DNA of 64,000 bases from Ectobacillus antri (GCF_003852715.1 NZ_RIAV01000005.1:1-64000); one strand, 5' to 3'. Shown: positions 27,513-37,848, counted from the first letter of the stretch. Numbers and translations are program-made. The notes: generated by a model not told the origin, from the sequence alone.

Positions 27513-28097
27513 TCATCCGGACAGCTCCCGAATCTCTTTCAAATATAAAATACGAGAAAGTTGTTCATACGACTCTACATAAAAATCAGCACCAGGCTCC
27601 AGCAAATTTTGAAACATACAAGTTTTGATTCCGAGACGCTTGGCCGGAATCAAATCAACTTCTCGATCTCCAATAACAAGATCAATATGATACTTTTCAT
27701 GTAAATAGCGATAGGCTTGGTCATCCGGCTTTTTAGGGAACCCATCCTCTGGGCCAATAATCTCTGCAAAATAATTCAGTAAACTATAATGCGTTAAGAT
27801 ACGAATAACCTCTTCTTTGGGATAATGCGTCACGATTACATTTCGATTTGCTTGCCCAAGCACCTGTGCCGCTCCAGCGAACGGACGATACGAAGATGGG
27901 GATTCAATTTCCTCATCTGACACGCCATAATAAGAAAGCGCATAGGGAATAGACACCTTCAGCTTTGCCATAATTTCGTGACGAGGCACATCCTCGCCAA
28001 GCACCTTCTTAAAATTGGACACATATACACAATAACTGTCAATTAACGTGCCGTCAAAATCCCATAATATATTCAGAGCACTCCCCCCTATCATCAT
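27513..28097 (-). CDS. HAD-family hydrolase
   Basis: About 190 residues with WDFDGTLIDSY (nucleophile and acid aspartates), NVIVTHYPKEE, the lysine in GFPKKPDD and the late GDREVDLIPAKRLG motif, in the order of HAD-IA phosphatases such as phosphoglycolate phosphatase-like enzymes. The substrate is unknown. The start is unclear: AGGGGGGAG lies inside the frame and points to a CTG at 28076, whereas the ATG codons at 28097 and 28094 have no ribosome site. The NERD gene starts 36 bases after its stop. Confidence 0.82.
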   Translation of the reverse strand: MMIGGSALNILWDFDGTLIDSYCVYVSNFKKVLGEDVPRHEIMAKLKVSIPYALSYYGVSDEEIESPSSYRPFAGAAQVLGQANRNVIVTHYPKEEVIRILTHYSLLNYFAEIIGPEDGFPKKPDDQAYRYLHEKYHIDLVIGDREVDLIPAKRLGIKTCMFQNLLEPGADFYVESYEQLSRILYLKEIRELSG

Positions 28098-28153
28098 AAG
28101 ATTTGTTTTATGTTACAGTATACCAAATTATGAAAAATAGGGTAAAGTATAAT

Positions 28154-28663
28154 TTACATTTCACGCAAACGCTTTTCAATCGCCGCGCACATAAAAGCCC
28201 CTATCACAATCAATACAATGCCCGTCGCAGCAAGCGGCCTGTCCGAGCTACGACGCAAATAAAAACGAAGCGGGTCCTTACTTCCTTTAACTTGCACTGT
28301 GTACCAACCTGCCTTTGCAAACTTCACAATCCCCACTTCACGCAAGCGACTTGTACCATCCTTATGACCACCTTTAACAGGAGACCCATACACCTCAGCC
28401 TTTGTGCCGTCCTCCGAGCGAATGGTCACATTTTCAAGTGCTGAAAAAACAGGCATTTTCACAGTGTCGCCACCCTCTATAAATTCATATTCATGATATA
28501 ACTTGTATACACCTCTTTTTGTAATTTCTATTCTATTAATACCATCCGTTTGCACCTTCTGCGTTTGGTTCAATAAAAGCAAGCTGTATACCGTCAGCCC
28601 CACTCCGATCAAAAACAGAAGGAAGAACACATAAAACGAGACAGGCTTTTTCTGTCTGTACAA
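28154..28663 (-). CDS. Uncharacterised membrane protein with extracytoplasmic domain
   Basis: A 169-residue protein: an N-terminal membrane segment (about 10-31, FYVFFLLFLIGVGLTVYSLL), about 105 residues outside the membrane that look beta-rich, and a second membrane segment near the end (about 144-162, LAATGIVLIVIGAFMCAAI). The two-anchor layout suggests a sensor or envelope protein. I do not recognise the family. It is downstream of spoIID on the same strand, where B. subtilis has other small membrane-protein genes. Confidence 0.6.
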   Translation of the reverse strand: MYRQKKPVSFYVFFLLFLIGVGLTVYSLLLLNQTQKVQTDGINRIEITKRGVYKLYHEYEFIEGGDTVKMPVFSALENVTIRSEDGTKAEVYGSPVKGGHKDGTSRLREVGIVKFAKAGWYTVQVKGSKDPLRFYLRRSSDRPLAATGIVLIVIGAFMCAAIEKRLREM

Positions 28664-28828
28664 GTATCTGCCAGCTCCCTTCTACGTATGTACACTATTC
28701 TATGTACAGTCTAGCAAAAACAAACGCCGGCTTCCGCATATAACTCTATTTTTCCAGAAGTTATCTACTTGTGCGTTCCTTCTTGAAATAATTCCTGAAA
28801 CTACATGTAAAACATCTGAGATAAATGA

Positions 28829-28858
28829 TAAAACACGGCCCCTTTAAGGACCGTGTTC
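28829..28858 (-). terminator. Rho-independent terminator after spoIID
   Basis: Minus-strand AACACGG-CC pairs with GG-CCGTGTT with small bulges, followed by TTTATC. It directly follows the spoIID stop. Confidence 0.7.
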
Positions 28859-29863
28859 TCAATTTCTTGCTGTCAATTTACCTTCATATTGATTTAATCC
28901 TGTAATCTCGATGCCTTGGTAATAGTGACTAACAATATCTTGGTATGTTTTTCCTTCCTTCGCCATACCGTTAGCACCGTACTGGCTCATACCCACGCCG
29001 TGACCGTAGCCTTTTGTGATGACAACAATGGTGTTGCCTTGGCGGCTGAAGGAAAAGTCAGTGGAGCGGAGACCTAGCTTGTCGCGTACTTCACGTCCTG
29101 AAAGCTTCTTACCATTTACCTCTACTGTTTTGACACGCTGACCGGGTGTGCGTTCAATGATTTTAGCAACTTCACCGGTCGCAGGAACCCGTACGCCAAG
29201 CGCCTGTTGGAATTTATTTAAATCCATTTTATTTTCCGCTTGGTATTTCGGTGCTTCTGTATCCCATGGACTTTTCACACTGCGTAAGTATGGATAGGGA
29301 CTGGTCCAATAATCTTCGGAATTCTCAGTGTAGCCGTTGCTTGTTGAGAAAAATGAGGCAGTAATCGGCTCTCCTTTATATGTAAGAACTTGTCCTGCCG
29401 TTGCTTCAACGGCTTCCTTGATCCGCTTCATTTTCCGCTCATAGTCCTTGCCCCACAGCTTTTGTAACTCGGCGTTATTTTTATATACTTGGTTGTCGAC
29501 TGTATCCGTCACATGCGCTTCGTTTTTTGCCCCCGTAAGCATCCGTTTCACAACGAACGTTCTAGCTGTAAGCGCTTGGGCCTTTAAAGCCTCCAGCTCA
29601 AAATCAGCAGGCATCTCTGCGGCAATCACCCCGGCGACATACTCTTCAAGAGGCATCCGTTCCACCTTTTTTTGCGCACTTCGATATACCGCAACCTCTA
29701 CATTACTCTTCACGGTAGGTACCTCTTGTTTTGCAGCCGGCGCTGCTTTTGTAATCGTAAGCTGCTTCGTCTCTCCATGAAACGGCACTACCAACGCACT
29801 TGGTACGATGATGACGAGCGCAGTTAAGCTAGACACGAGTGTAATTGCAAGTTTTGTCTTCAT
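28859..29863 (-). CDS. spoIID: Stage II sporulation protein D, engulfment lytic transglycosylase
   Basis: A 334-residue membrane-anchored enzyme (TM about 5-25). The catalytic region has [20 protein letters not shown] with the essential glutamate, [29 protein letters not shown] and [17 protein letters not shown]. SpoIID degrades peptidoglycan with SpoIIP during engulfment. ATG at 29863 is chosen because GGGAGGG lies just before it; the longer frame has no ribosome site. Position after murA is the B. subtilis arrangement. Confidence 0.93.
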   Translation of the reverse strand: MKTKLAITLVSSLTALVIIVPSALVVPFHGETKQLTITKAAPAAKQEVPTVKSNVEVAVYRSAQKKVERMPLEEYVAGVIAAEMPADFELEALKAQALTARTFVVKRMLTGAKNEAHVTDTVDNQVYKNNAELQKLWGKDYERKMKRIKEAVEATAGQVLTYKGEPITASFFSTSNGYTENSEDYWTSPYPYLRSVKSPWDTEAPKYQAENKMDLNKFQQALGVRVPATGEVAKIIERTPGQRVKTVEVNGKKLSGREVRDKLGLRSTDFSFSRQGNTIVVITKGYGHGVGMSQYGANGMAKEGKTYQDIVSHYYQGIEITGLNQYEGKLTARN

Positions 29864-29991
29864 CGCTTTCCCTCCCACATACTCTCTACCCTTTAAATGT
29901 ATGGAAGCGGACAAGCATTTAGAACAACACATCACTTTTTGGAAATAAAAGCATATTATCTCATATTTCTGACTATAACAGTAGTAGAGAA

Positions 29992-30143
29992 GAAAAGCGG
30001 AAGCGGCTCGTTCAGGCGCAAAATCAGCGGTTCTCCGACCGAAAAGGCGCTCTTTGCCTTTATGGGCGGAGGTTCTCTGATGGCAGCGCCTAGCCGCTAG
30101 AGCTGGATCACGAAAAGCGGAAGCGGCTCGTTCAGGCGCAAAA
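29992..30143 (+). repeat. Dispersed repeat element bounded by 32-bp direct repeats
   Basis: A 32-bp sequence starting GAAAAGCGGAAGCGGCTCG occurs at 29992-30023 and again, identical, at 30112-30143, exactly 120 bp apart. The core between contains GGTTCTCCGACC, AAAAGGCG and CTAGCCGCTAGAGCTGGA. A related element with the same 120-bp spacing is at 54.5 kb in opposite orientation. This element fills most of the 327-bp gap between murA and spoIID and encodes no credible protein. Confidence 0.85.
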
Positions 30144-30187
30144 AAACAGCTTCCATGCTTTTCGGAAAAAACATAGAAGCTGTTTTG
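30141..30187 (-). terminator. Rho-independent terminator after murA
   Basis: Minus-strand AAAACAGCTTC-ATG pairs with CAT-GAAGCTGTTTT and runs into a T-run. It begins four bases after the murA stop and touches the dispersed repeat. Confidence 0.85.
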
Positions 30188-30190
30188 CGA

Positions 30191-31492
30191 TTATGCATGA
30201 AGATCTGATACGGTTTGTGCCGTTTCTTCATTTTGTTCTGTTACACGTTCCACATCGGCACCAAGCGCTGCGAGTTTGCCGTGGAAGTTTACGTAGCCGC
30301 GGTCTAAGTGTTTTAACTCTGTTACGCGTGTATAGCCGTCGGATACAAGACCCGCCAGAATTAACGCTGCGCCGGCACGAAGATCCGTTGCCGCTACTTC
30401 TGCACCCTGCAGATCACATGGTCCATTCATGATGACAGAACGACCTTCAATTTTAATATCAGCGTTCATGCGACGAAACTCTTCTACGTGCATGAAACGA
30501 TTTTCAAATACAGTTTCTGTAATCATGCTTGTGCCTTCTGCTTTTAGAAGAAGAGCCATCATCTGTGCTTGCATATCAGTTGGGAAGCCTGGGTGCGGCA
30601 TCGTTTTGATGTCCACAGCTTTTAAGCGGTCAGGACCGATTACACGCAAACCTTCTTTTTCCTCAATAATTGTAACACCCATTTCTTGCATTTTCGCTGT
30701 AACAGGGCGCAAATGCTCAGGTACTGCGTTTTCTATGAGAACATTCCCACCTGTAATCGCCGCAGCAACCATAAATGTGCCTGCTTCAATGCGGTCAGGA
30801 ATAACATGATGATGTGTACCAAATAGCTTTGAAACGCCGTCAATGCGAATTGTTCCTGTACCTGCACCACGTACTTTTCCACCCATCGCGTTCAAGAAGT
30901 TCGCAAGGTCTACAATCTCCGGCTCTTTTGCCGCATTTTCAATAATTGTTGTACCATTTGCCAACACAGCCGCTGACATAATGTTTTCCGTTGCACCTAC
31001 ACTTGGAAAGTCTAAGTAAATTTTTGCTCCGTGTAACTCTCCGTCCACATATGCTTCCACAAATCCATTTCCAACCTTAACTTTTGCACCCATTGCTTCA
31101 AAGCCTTTGAGATGCTGGTCGATTGGTCGAGATCCGATTGCGCAGCCGCCAGGCAAAGCAATGCGCGCGTGTCCTTTACGTGCCAAAAGTGGCCCCATGA
31201 CTTGAACAGATGCACGCATCTTGCGAACATATTCAAACGGCGCCTCCACGTTTAGCTCTTTCGATGCATCAATGATTACTTGGCCATCTGCGAATACGAC
31301 ATCAGCATTTAAATGACGCAATACTTCATTAATTGTGTATACATCGGATAGAGCCGGCACATCGGATATGATATTTTTCCCGTCACTTGCTAATAAGGTT
31401 GCAGCAAGTATCGGCAAAACGGCATTCTTTGCGCCTTCTACGCGCACAGTACCATTCAGCCGGCCACCGCCACGGACAATGATTTTTTCCAA
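30191..31492 (-). CDS. murA: UDP-N-acetylglucosamine 1-carboxyvinyltransferase
   Basis: A 433-residue cytoplasmic enzyme that moves enolpyruvate from PEP to UDP-GlcNAc, the first step of peptidoglycan synthesis and the fosfomycin target. It begins with [20 protein letters not shown] and carries the catalytic cysteine in [11 protein letters not shown] (Cys117). TTG at 31492 is the start, with GGAGGGG six bases upstream. Its place between ywmB and spoIID identifies it as the murAA-type copy. Confidence 0.95.
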   Translation of the reverse strand: MEKIIVRGGGRLNGTVRVEGAKNAVLPILAATLLASDGKNIISDVPALSDVYTINEVLRHLNADVVFADGQVIIDASKELNVEAPFEYVRKMRASVQVMGPLLARKGHARIALPGGCAIGSRPIDQHLKGFEAMGAKVKVGNGFVEAYVDGELHGAKIYLDFPSVGATENIMSAAVLANGTTIIENAAKEPEIVDLANFLNAMGGKVRGAGTGTIRIDGVSKLFGTHHHVIPDRIEAGTFMVAAAITGGNVLIENAVPEHLRPVTAKMQEMGVTIIEEKEGLRVIGPDRLKAVDIKTMPHPGFPTDMQAQMMALLLKAEGTSMITETVFENRFMHVEEFRRMNADIKIEGRSVIMNGPCDLQGAEVAATDLRAGAALILAGLVSDGYTRVTELKHLDRGYVNFHGKLAALGADVERVTEQNEETAQTVSDLHA

Positions 31493-31531
31493 AGTATTCC
31501 CCTCCGTGTCTTCAATTTCCTAAATCATCTA

Positions 31532-32239
31532 TCAATACTCTGACGTAATTATTGGTGTGCCAACCACTACAGTCGTTTTGTCGCCTACAGTACGCAGTGC
31601 GACTTGTACGTTCATTTTCTCTTTGTTTATAGAAAGGGCGTCATTCCACTTCCCAGTATATGCGGAAACCGTGACGAATGCTCTTTCCTGCAAAGTCTCA
31701 ATGGGCTTAGCTTCTAAGTCTTTCAATATTTTTGTTGCTTTATTTTGCAAAACACCTTCAATCTTATCACCCCAAACGGCTCGAACACAAGTGTAAATTG
31801 TCGGTTTTTGGCTAAAAATTTTATCCATTTTCGCAACAATTCCCTCGTCCCATTTTTTCCCTTTCACCTCATAAATAATAAAGGTTTTATGTGTAGTATG
31901 AGCGTTTGTCCACGTTACTACAAGGCGTTCTTGACGATTTGAAAACTTTTTTATTGCGGTTGCCTTCATACCCTGCTCCGCATTTTCCACATACCAATCC
32001 GCACCGTCCATTTGCGTCTTTAAGCGCCCCAGCAGCTTTTGAAATGTATGTATATCACTTACTGCATCACTTTCTTCCTTAGCAAGCAAGCTCCACTCTT
32101 GTATATGTGCTCCGTTTTTTTCTAAAACGGTTTGTATTTGTGTTATCTTTTCTTCCGGCTTTATAGCCTTTATTTGTTGATACCCTACAATTCCCATTAC
32201 GAAAAGCATGACAATAAACAAATGTACTAATCTATTCAT
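31532..32239 (-). CDS. ywmB: YwmB-family exported protein
   Basis: About 235 residues: an N-terminal membrane or signal segment (LVHLFIVMLFVMGIVGYQQ) and a soluble domain of the YwmB type, which has a TATA-box-binding-protein-like fold in databases but is thought to lie outside the membrane. Function unknown. ATG at 32239 follows AAGGGGGGAG; the reading from 32275 adds 12 residues before that site. It is 39 bases before murA on the same strand, so the two are probably cotranscribed. Confidence 0.85.
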   Translation of the reverse strand: MNRLVHLFIVMLFVMGIVGYQQIKAIKPEEKITQIQTVLEKNGAHIQEWSLLAKEESDAVSDIHTFQKLLGRLKTQMDGADWYVENAEQGMKATAIKKFSNRQERLVVTWTNAHTTHKTFIIYEVKGKKWDEGIVAKMDKIFSQKPTIYTCVRAVWGDKIEGVLQNKATKILKDLEAKPIETLQERAFVTVSAYTGKWNDALSINKEKMNVQVALRTVGDKTTVVVGTPIITSEY

Positions 32240-32315
32240 ATCGCTCCCCCCTTGTTCCCAGTTTTGACGGGACATAAGGGAAGTATACTCGACATTTACA
32301 GACCAATTACACGCA

Positions 32316-32552
32316 TTACTGCAAAATATACGGCAAGCTTTTCGAATATCCTAAGTAATCTAAGAAGAAGTTACTTACAGACGAGCCGATTGCCACTGTC
32401 AATAAAACAAGCAGCACCTTTGTCTGCAGTACTTTTCCTTTTTTCATTAGCTCTTCAATACGAAGTCCTTGAAGCGCCCACCAGGTTACACTGATAAAAA
32501 ACAAGTGCGATATAATCGCAATCAGCGCTTGTTGCCCTAACATTTGCGACAC
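32316..32552 (-). CDS. ywzB: DUF1146 (YwzB) family membrane protein
   Basis: A 78-residue protein with two membrane segments (ALIAIISHLFFISVTWWAL and VLLVLLTVAIGSSVSNFFLDY), matching the DUF1146 family found beside the atp operon or murA in bacilli. Function unknown. GTG at 32552 is preferred because GGAAGGGG ends seven bases upstream; ATG at 32543 is another option. Confidence 0.85.
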   Translation of the reverse strand: MSQMLGQQALIAIISHLFFISVTWWALQGLRIEELMKKGKVLQTKVLLVLLTVAIGSSVSNFFLDYLGYSKSLPYILQ

Positions 32553-32683
32553 AGCAAATCCCCTTCCTAACAATTTTCCAAGTCATTTTCACAACTAAAC
32601 AATTCGCCTTACCCTCCCAGTTTTCCTCTTATACGAAGAACTGCAATTCCTATGCACAAGGCGATCTCTACAGTCTACTACCT

Positions 32684-32715
32684 AAAAAGTGCAGAGTCTT
32701 CACTCTGCACTTTTC
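32684..32715 (-). terminator. Rho-independent terminator of the nuo operon
   Basis: Minus-strand AAAAGTGCAGAGT pairs with ACTCTGCACTTTT and ends in TTTTT. It lies 20 bases after the nuoN stop. Confidence 0.9.
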
Positions 32716-32735
32716 TCACTGTATCATTTATATCA

Positions 32736-34235
32736 CTAGTTTTGTCCAATGTAAAAGAAATCTCTCATAAATGGAAAGTTCTCGTAAAAAATGTCATATC
32801 CGATTGCCGGCAAAATACCACATACGATGGTGAACACAGCACATACGGTAATAACAATCTTTAAGTTCAAAGGGATAGCTGACACTTCTTCTTCAGATGC
32901 CCGGAAGAACATAAGCTGCAGAATACGAAAATAATAAGCAAATGATATAACAGTTGTCGCCATTAAGATAGCTGGTAAAACATAGTAAGAAGCGTCGCCC
33001 GCTAGCGCACTGAGGAAAATGTGTACCTTTCCAATAAAGCCGGCTGTTCCTGGAATTCCTGCAAGTGAAAGAATAAAAATCGTCATTGCAATTGCCAGCA
33101 GAGGAGAGCGGCGGTATAGACCAGAAAAAGCATGCACGCTGTCATCACCACTTCGACTGATTGCATATAGCACGGCAAATGCCCCAATGCTCATCAATAG
33201 ATACGCCAGCATATAAAACCACATTGAGTCGAGCGTAAAAACAGATAACGTAGCAAACGGTACCAGTAGATAACCAGCATGTGCGATACCAGAGTAAGCC
33301 AGCATCCGCTTTACGTTCGTCTGCTTTAGCGCAACAACGTTACCAATCACCATGGAAGCTACCGCCAATACCGCAATGTAAATTTGCATCTTATCCATCA
33401 CTGTTGTTGTACCGGCTGGCGTTCCTGAAAAGATTAGCAGGAAGATGCGCAACATAATTACAAAGCCGGCTAGTTTAGATACCGTCCCTAAAAAAGCGGT
33501 CACTGGTGTCGGCGCCCCTTCATATACGTCAGGCGCCCACATATGAAACGGAGCAGCCGCCAGTTTAAATGCCAAGCCAACGAAGGTTAGTAAAAAGGCA
33601 ATGGATAAAAGTAGTTCCACATCGCCTCTTGTTTGCCCCTGCAGCACAGCCATCATCTCGGTTGCATTTGTCGTGCCGGTTAGGCCATACAGGTAGCTCA
33701 TCCCAAACAGTGTAATTGCTGTGGCGATACCGCCGTTAATTACGTATTTCATCGCGGCTTCGTTGGAAGCAGTACATGTTTTACGAATTCCCACTAAAAT
33801 ATAGGAGGAAAGGGACAACAGCTCTAAGCCTACAAACAATGTAATAAGATCGTTGCTCGATGTCATAATCATCGCACCCAGCAACGCAGTTAAAAACAGG
33901 TAAAAATATTCGCTGCGGTCCTCAATCATTTTTTTCTCATAGTCGCTTAGCGCAAGCATGAGCACAAGTGCAGCGCCTACAAGTAAAATCGATTTAAAGG
34001 CTTTTGAAAAGCCATCGAGCACGAAGGTACCGTATAAAATGTCACTTGCGGGATCGTTATACAAAAAGATCAGCGCTACCAGCGATGATAGCACAGCCAA
34101 GATGGCAAGCAAACCAAGCTTTCGCTTTCCAATGTCAAACAGGTCCAGCAAGGAAAGGAGTACAGCAGCACCAACGATAATGAACTCTGGCAGCATCAAG
34201 CCCCAGGGCAAGCTCAGCAGCATTTCCATATCCAT
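32736..34235 (-). CDS. nuoN: NADH-quinone oxidoreductase subunit N
   Basis: A 499-residue, antiporter-like membrane subunit of complex I with about 14 segments. It has FVGLELLSLSSYILVG, KLAAAPFHMWAPDVYEGAPTP and VVALKQTNVKRMLAYSGIAH, carrying the conserved lysines and glutamate of proton channels. It is the last gene of the operon, six bases after nuoM. GGGGAGG precedes the start. Confidence 0.95.
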   Translation of the reverse strand: MDMEMLLSLPWGLMLPEFIIVGAAVLLSLLDLFDIGKRKLGLLAILAVLSSLVALIFLYNDPASDILYGTFVLDGFSKAFKSILLVGAALVLMLALSDYEKKMIEDRSEYFYLFLTALLGAMIMTSSNDLITLFVGLELLSLSSYILVGIRKTCTASNEAAMKYVINGGIATAITLFGMSYLYGLTGTTNATEMMAVLQGQTRGDVELLLSIAFLLTFVGLAFKLAAAPFHMWAPDVYEGAPTPVTAFLGTVSKLAGFVIMLRIFLLIFSGTPAGTTTVMDKMQIYIAVLAVASMVIGNVVALKQTNVKRMLAYSGIAHAGYLLVPFATLSVFTLDSMWFYMLAYLLMSIGAFAVLYAISRSGDDSVHAFSGLYRRSPLLAIAMTIFILSLAGIPGTAGFIGKVHIFLSALAGDASYYVLPAILMATTVISFAYYFRILQLMFFRASEEEVSAIPLNLKIVITVCAVFTIVCGILPAIGYDIFYENFPFMRDFFYIGQN

Positions 34236-34240
34236 TGCAA

Positions 34241-35704
34241 CTACCTCCCCACCATTTGCAGTACAGACCCGATCGGCCCGCCAAGTAATTCAGGAACAAC
34301 ACCAATTGCGATAATAAGTACGAGCAAGGCTGCAGCCGGTACAATTTCCAAGACGCACAAATCACGGCCATTCGGTCCTTCTCCAAATGTAATTGAGAGA
34401 ACGGCCCGCAGCACATAGGCAGCTGTTACAATGATACCGAGCGATCCAATGACCGCAACGATCGGCATAGTTTGGAACAACCCAAGAAATGCTAAAAATT
34501 CACTAATAAACCCTGACATCCCCGGTAATCCAAGCGAAGCCATCCCACCCGCAAGCAAAAATCCGCCAAACAGCGGCATGCTTTTTGCAAGGCCTCCAAG
34601 CTTTGCAAGATCACTTGTGTCAAAACGTTCTTCCAAAATACCAAGCAAAAAGAATAGTAGCGCAGCAATTAAACCGTGCGATACAACTTGAAATACAGCC
34701 CCTTTTATGCCCGCTTCATTCATTGCTGCCAAACCAATTAGTACAATCCCCATATGAGAAATACTGGAATAGGCAAGTACCTTGCGCAGATTGGTCTGGA
34801 TAAGTGCCAATAATGCACCGTACAGGACATTTACCACACCGATTATAGCAATCCAAAATGCCAAGCGGTCAAACTGTTCTGGAAATAATCCCAATCCAAA
34901 GCGAACTAACCCGTAAGCTCCAATTTTCAACAATACACCGGCATGCAGCATAACAACTGCCGGTGGTGCTTGTACGTGCACCCGCACCATCCAGCGATGA
35001 AGCGGAAAGATAGGCAGCTTGATTCCAAATGCGATAAACAGTGCAATAAACAGCCCCATTTTCAGCTCTTCCGATACATGACCAATCGTTTGTCCGCTTT
35101 GTAGCGCCTGCATAATACCTTCATAATTGGTCGTTCCCGTCTTACCAAATAAGATGACAAACACAACTAACAAAATAGCCGAGCCAATGCCATTGTAGAT
35201 TAAATAACTGTAGGAAGCTTGCTCGCTGCCAAACCGTCCCCATTTCCCAACAAGAAGAAACATCGCCGGCAAGGTAAGTTCAAAAAAGAAGAAAAATAAT
35301 AGAAGATTCTCAGCGGCAAATACCCCGAGCATGCCAATTTCTAGTACAAACAGCAAGGCATAAAAACCTCTCGCACCTTTTGTAATGTTTCGGCCTGCGA
35401 ACGCTGCCAACAGCGCCAATACAGCTGTTAAGAACATCATCATAAAGGAAAAGCCGTTCACCCCAAGCTCAAATGCTACTTGAAATAGAGTTTCCTCTTC
35501 AAAGTTTCCAAACCGGAACCAGTTGGTATAAAAGGAAAACGACGAAAACGGTGTACCCAACAGATATGATTGATATATGACGAGCGCACAAACAAGTGGA
35601 AACAGAGTGCCAAGTATTCCTACTAACATCGTGCGCTTTGTAACTAGCAACGATGCTAGCCCTAAGAGCGGGGAGAATACGAACAGGATCAACATTGCAT
35701 TCAT
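34241..35704 (-). CDS. nuoM: NADH-quinone oxidoreductase subunit M
   Basis: A 487-residue antiporter-like subunit with about 14 membrane segments. LFFFFFELTLPAMFLLVGKW holds the conserved channel glutamate, and FPLHRWMVRVHVQAPPAVVM and QTNLRKVLAYSSISHMG are the NuoM signatures. It pumps protons as part of the membrane arm. The ATG overlaps the nuoL stop by four bases. Confidence 0.95.
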   Translation of the reverse strand: MNAMLILFVFSPLLGLASLLVTKRTMLVGILGTLFPLVCALVIYQSYLLGTPFSSFSFYTNWFRFGNFEEETLFQVAFELGVNGFSFMMMFLTAVLALLAAFAGRNITKGARGFYALLFVLEIGMLGVFAAENLLLFFFFFELTLPAMFLLVGKWGRFGSEQASYSYLIYNGIGSAILLVVFVILFGKTGTTNYEGIMQALQSGQTIGHVSEELKMGLFIALFIAFGIKLPIFPLHRWMVRVHVQAPPAVVMLHAGVLLKIGAYGLVRFGLGLFPEQFDRLAFWIAIIGVVNVLYGALLALIQTNLRKVLAYSSISHMGIVLIGLAAMNEAGIKGAVFQVVSHGLIAALLFFLLGILEERFDTSDLAKLGGLAKSMPLFGGFLLAGGMASLGLPGMSGFISEFLAFLGLFQTMPIVAVIGSLGIIVTAAYVLRAVLSITFGEGPNGRDLCVLEIVPAAALLVLIIAIGVVPELLGGPIGSVLQMVGR

Positions 35705-37521
35705 GAGAAATACCCCCCTACTACAATGACAAGTAAAGCGGCAAGTGTGACAAACACAACTGCACCATAGGTCTGTACCTGTCCGCTCTGTAGCCGTGCG
35801 CCAAGACCTCCGCTTCCACTGATAATACCGCGTATCCCTTGTGCCATTCCCTCTACCACATGCTCGATTACCTGCATGAGCTTCGCTAGTATGTTGATGA
35901 GAGGAAGAACGGTCAGAGCGTAAAGTTCATCCACATAATATTTATTTTGCAAAATCGTATAAAACATAGTACGTTCCTGCTCTGTACGAGGACCTTTGTA
36001 CATTACGTAAGCTACTGCAATCCCGGCCAACGAAAGAACCGTAGCCATAATCATAATCCAAGCCGGGCCATGTCCATGCTTTGAAAGCAATACATCACTT
36101 TCAAGCCAGTCTCCTAAAAAAGTACCGGACCAAGGCGTATTGAGATAACCTGCAAGTACAGCCAAAGCCCCGAGTACCATCATTGGGAGGGTCATCACGC
36201 CCGGTGATTCATGACCAGTGCGCTGCGCTTTTCCTGTAAAAACCAGAAAATATAAACGAAACATATAAAATGCAGTTAATGCGGCTGCCAGCATTCCTAA
36301 AGTAAATAATACATAGTTGCCGTTTTGCCACGCCGCAAGCAAAATTTCATCTTTACTGAAGAAGCCTGACAAAAGCGGTACGCCGCTAATTGCCATTGCT
36401 CCGATTAAAAAGAGAGTGCCGGTCACTTTCATCTGCCGATATAAGCCACCCATTTTCGTAATATCTTGTGTGTGCACAGCATGGATGACACTTCCAGCTG
36501 CTAGAAACAGCAATGCTTTAAAGAATGCATGTGTCGTTAAATGGAAAATGGCAGCAACGTATCCACCCGAGCCGAGGGCAAGCATCATATAACCGAGCTG
36601 ACTGACGGTCGAAAATGCCAGGATGCGTTTAATATCGGTTTGTACCAAGCCGATGCTTGCGGCGAAAACAGCGGTGAATCCGCCTGTAATGGCGACTGTC
36701 ATCATCGCTGCTTCACTTGCCTCAAATAACGGAAACATCGCCGCAACCAAGTACACACCAGCTGCTACCATCGTTGCGGCATGAATGAGAGCAGAAACAG
36801 GCGTCGGTCCTTCCATCGCATCAGGAAGCCACGTATGGAGGGGAAACTGACCTGATTTCCCAATTGCTCCGATAAAAATAAGAATGGCTGTTAAGGTAAT
36901 CATGCCATCTGAAATATCGCCTTCTGACAAGGCCGTAAAGATAACATCGTATTCAAAGCTACCCACCTGCCAAAAAAGAAGGATGATCCCAATGAATAAG
37001 CCCACATCGCCGATACGCGTCATAATAAAAGCTTTTTTCGCAGCGGCGCGCGCCTCTGGTTTAAAGTAGTAAAAGCCAATCAGCAAAAAGGAACCGAGAC
37101 CGACTAGCTCCCAAAATATGTACAGCTGCAGAAGGTTAGGAGATAGCACAAGCCCGAGCATCGCAAAGGTAAATAAGCCGAGGTACGCATAAAATACGGA
37201 AATACGTGCGTCTCCCTTCATATAACCATTTGCATATACATGCACTAAAAAGCTGACAAGCGTCACAATCACAAGCATTAAGGCATTTAACGCCGTTACT
37301 TTAAAGCCCATGGTAATAGTTCGCTCTCCGATAACCAGCCACGTCCACTCCTTGTACAGTGTAGGCCCGGTTAACCGCTCCATAAGTACGAAGACTGCCC
37401 CCACCAAAGATGCCAACATGAGTAACGAGCCAGCCAAGCCTGATCGCTCCCGCAAGCGTCCAAATAATAGAAAAAGGAAGGATACAAGCGGAAACACCGG
37501 TATTAACCATGCATAACTCAT
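35701..37521 (-). CDS. nuoL: NADH-quinone oxidoreductase subunit L
   Basis: About 606 residues, the distal antiporter-like subunit, with LYIFWELVGLGSFLLIGFYY, FPLHTWLPDAMEGPTPVSAL and QTDIKRILAFSTVSQLGYM. It also carries the long lateral helix expected near the C-terminus. Three consecutive ATG codons (37527, 37524, 37521) follow AAGGGGGG; the third has the best spacing and is used. It begins 12 bases after nuoK. Confidence 0.95.
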   Translation of the reverse strand: MSYAWLIPVFPLVSFLFLLFGRLRERSGLAGSLLMLASLVGAVFVLMERLTGPTLYKEWTWLVIGERTITMGFKVTALNALMLVIVTLVSFLVHVYANGYMKGDARISVFYAYLGLFTFAMLGLVLSPNLLQLYIFWELVGLGSFLLIGFYYFKPEARAAAKKAFIMTRIGDVGLFIGIILLFWQVGSFEYDVIFTALSEGDISDGMITLTAILIFIGAIGKSGQFPLHTWLPDAMEGPTPVSALIHAATMVAAGVYLVAAMFPLFEASEAAMMTVAITGGFTAVFAASIGLVQTDIKRILAFSTVSQLGYMMLALGSGGYVAAIFHLTTHAFFKALLFLAAGSVIHAVHTQDITKMGGLYRQMKVTGTLFLIGAMAISGVPLLSGFFSKDEILLAAWQNGNYVLFTLGMLAAALTAFYMFRLYFLVFTGKAQRTGHESPGVMTLPMMVLGALAVLAGYLNTPWSGTFLGDWLESDVLLSKHGHGPAWIMIMATVLSLAGIAVAYVMYKGPRTEQERTMFYTILQNKYYVDELYALTVLPLINILAKLMQVIEHVVEGMAQGIRGIISGSGGLGARLQSGQVQTYGAVVFVTLAALLVIVVGGYFS

Positions 37522-37533
37522 CATCATCCCCCC

Positions 37534-37848
37534 TTATCTCTTCAATGTATTCATTTCATCCACATTTACCGTTTGGCGGTTGCGATACAAGGCAATTAAA
37601 ATGGCAAGACCAACCGCTGCTTCCGCCGCCGCGACGGTAATCGTAAACAGCGAAAATACTTGCCCGTTTAAACTTGGAAAGAGACCCAGCTTGCTGAATG
37701 CGACTAAATTCAAGTTGGCGGCATTCATCATCAATTCAATACAAATGAGAACAATGACCGCATTGCGCTTGGTTAATGCACCATATAAACCGATACAAAA
37801 CAAGATAATGGCAAGCACGAGATAACCTGCGACGGGAATATCATTCAT
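37534..37848 (-). CDS. nuoK: NADH-quinone oxidoreductase subunit K
   Basis: A 104-residue protein with three membrane segments. The conserved glutamates in [20 protein letters not shown] and [19 protein letters not shown] are those needed for proton transfer in NuoK. It overlaps the end of nuoJ by eight bases. Confidence 0.95.
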   Translation of the reverse strand: MNDIPVAGYLVLAIILFCIGLYGALTKRNAVIVLICIELMMNAANLNLVAFSKLGLFPSLNGQVFSLFTITVAAAEAAVGLAILIALYRNRQTVNVDEMNTLKR

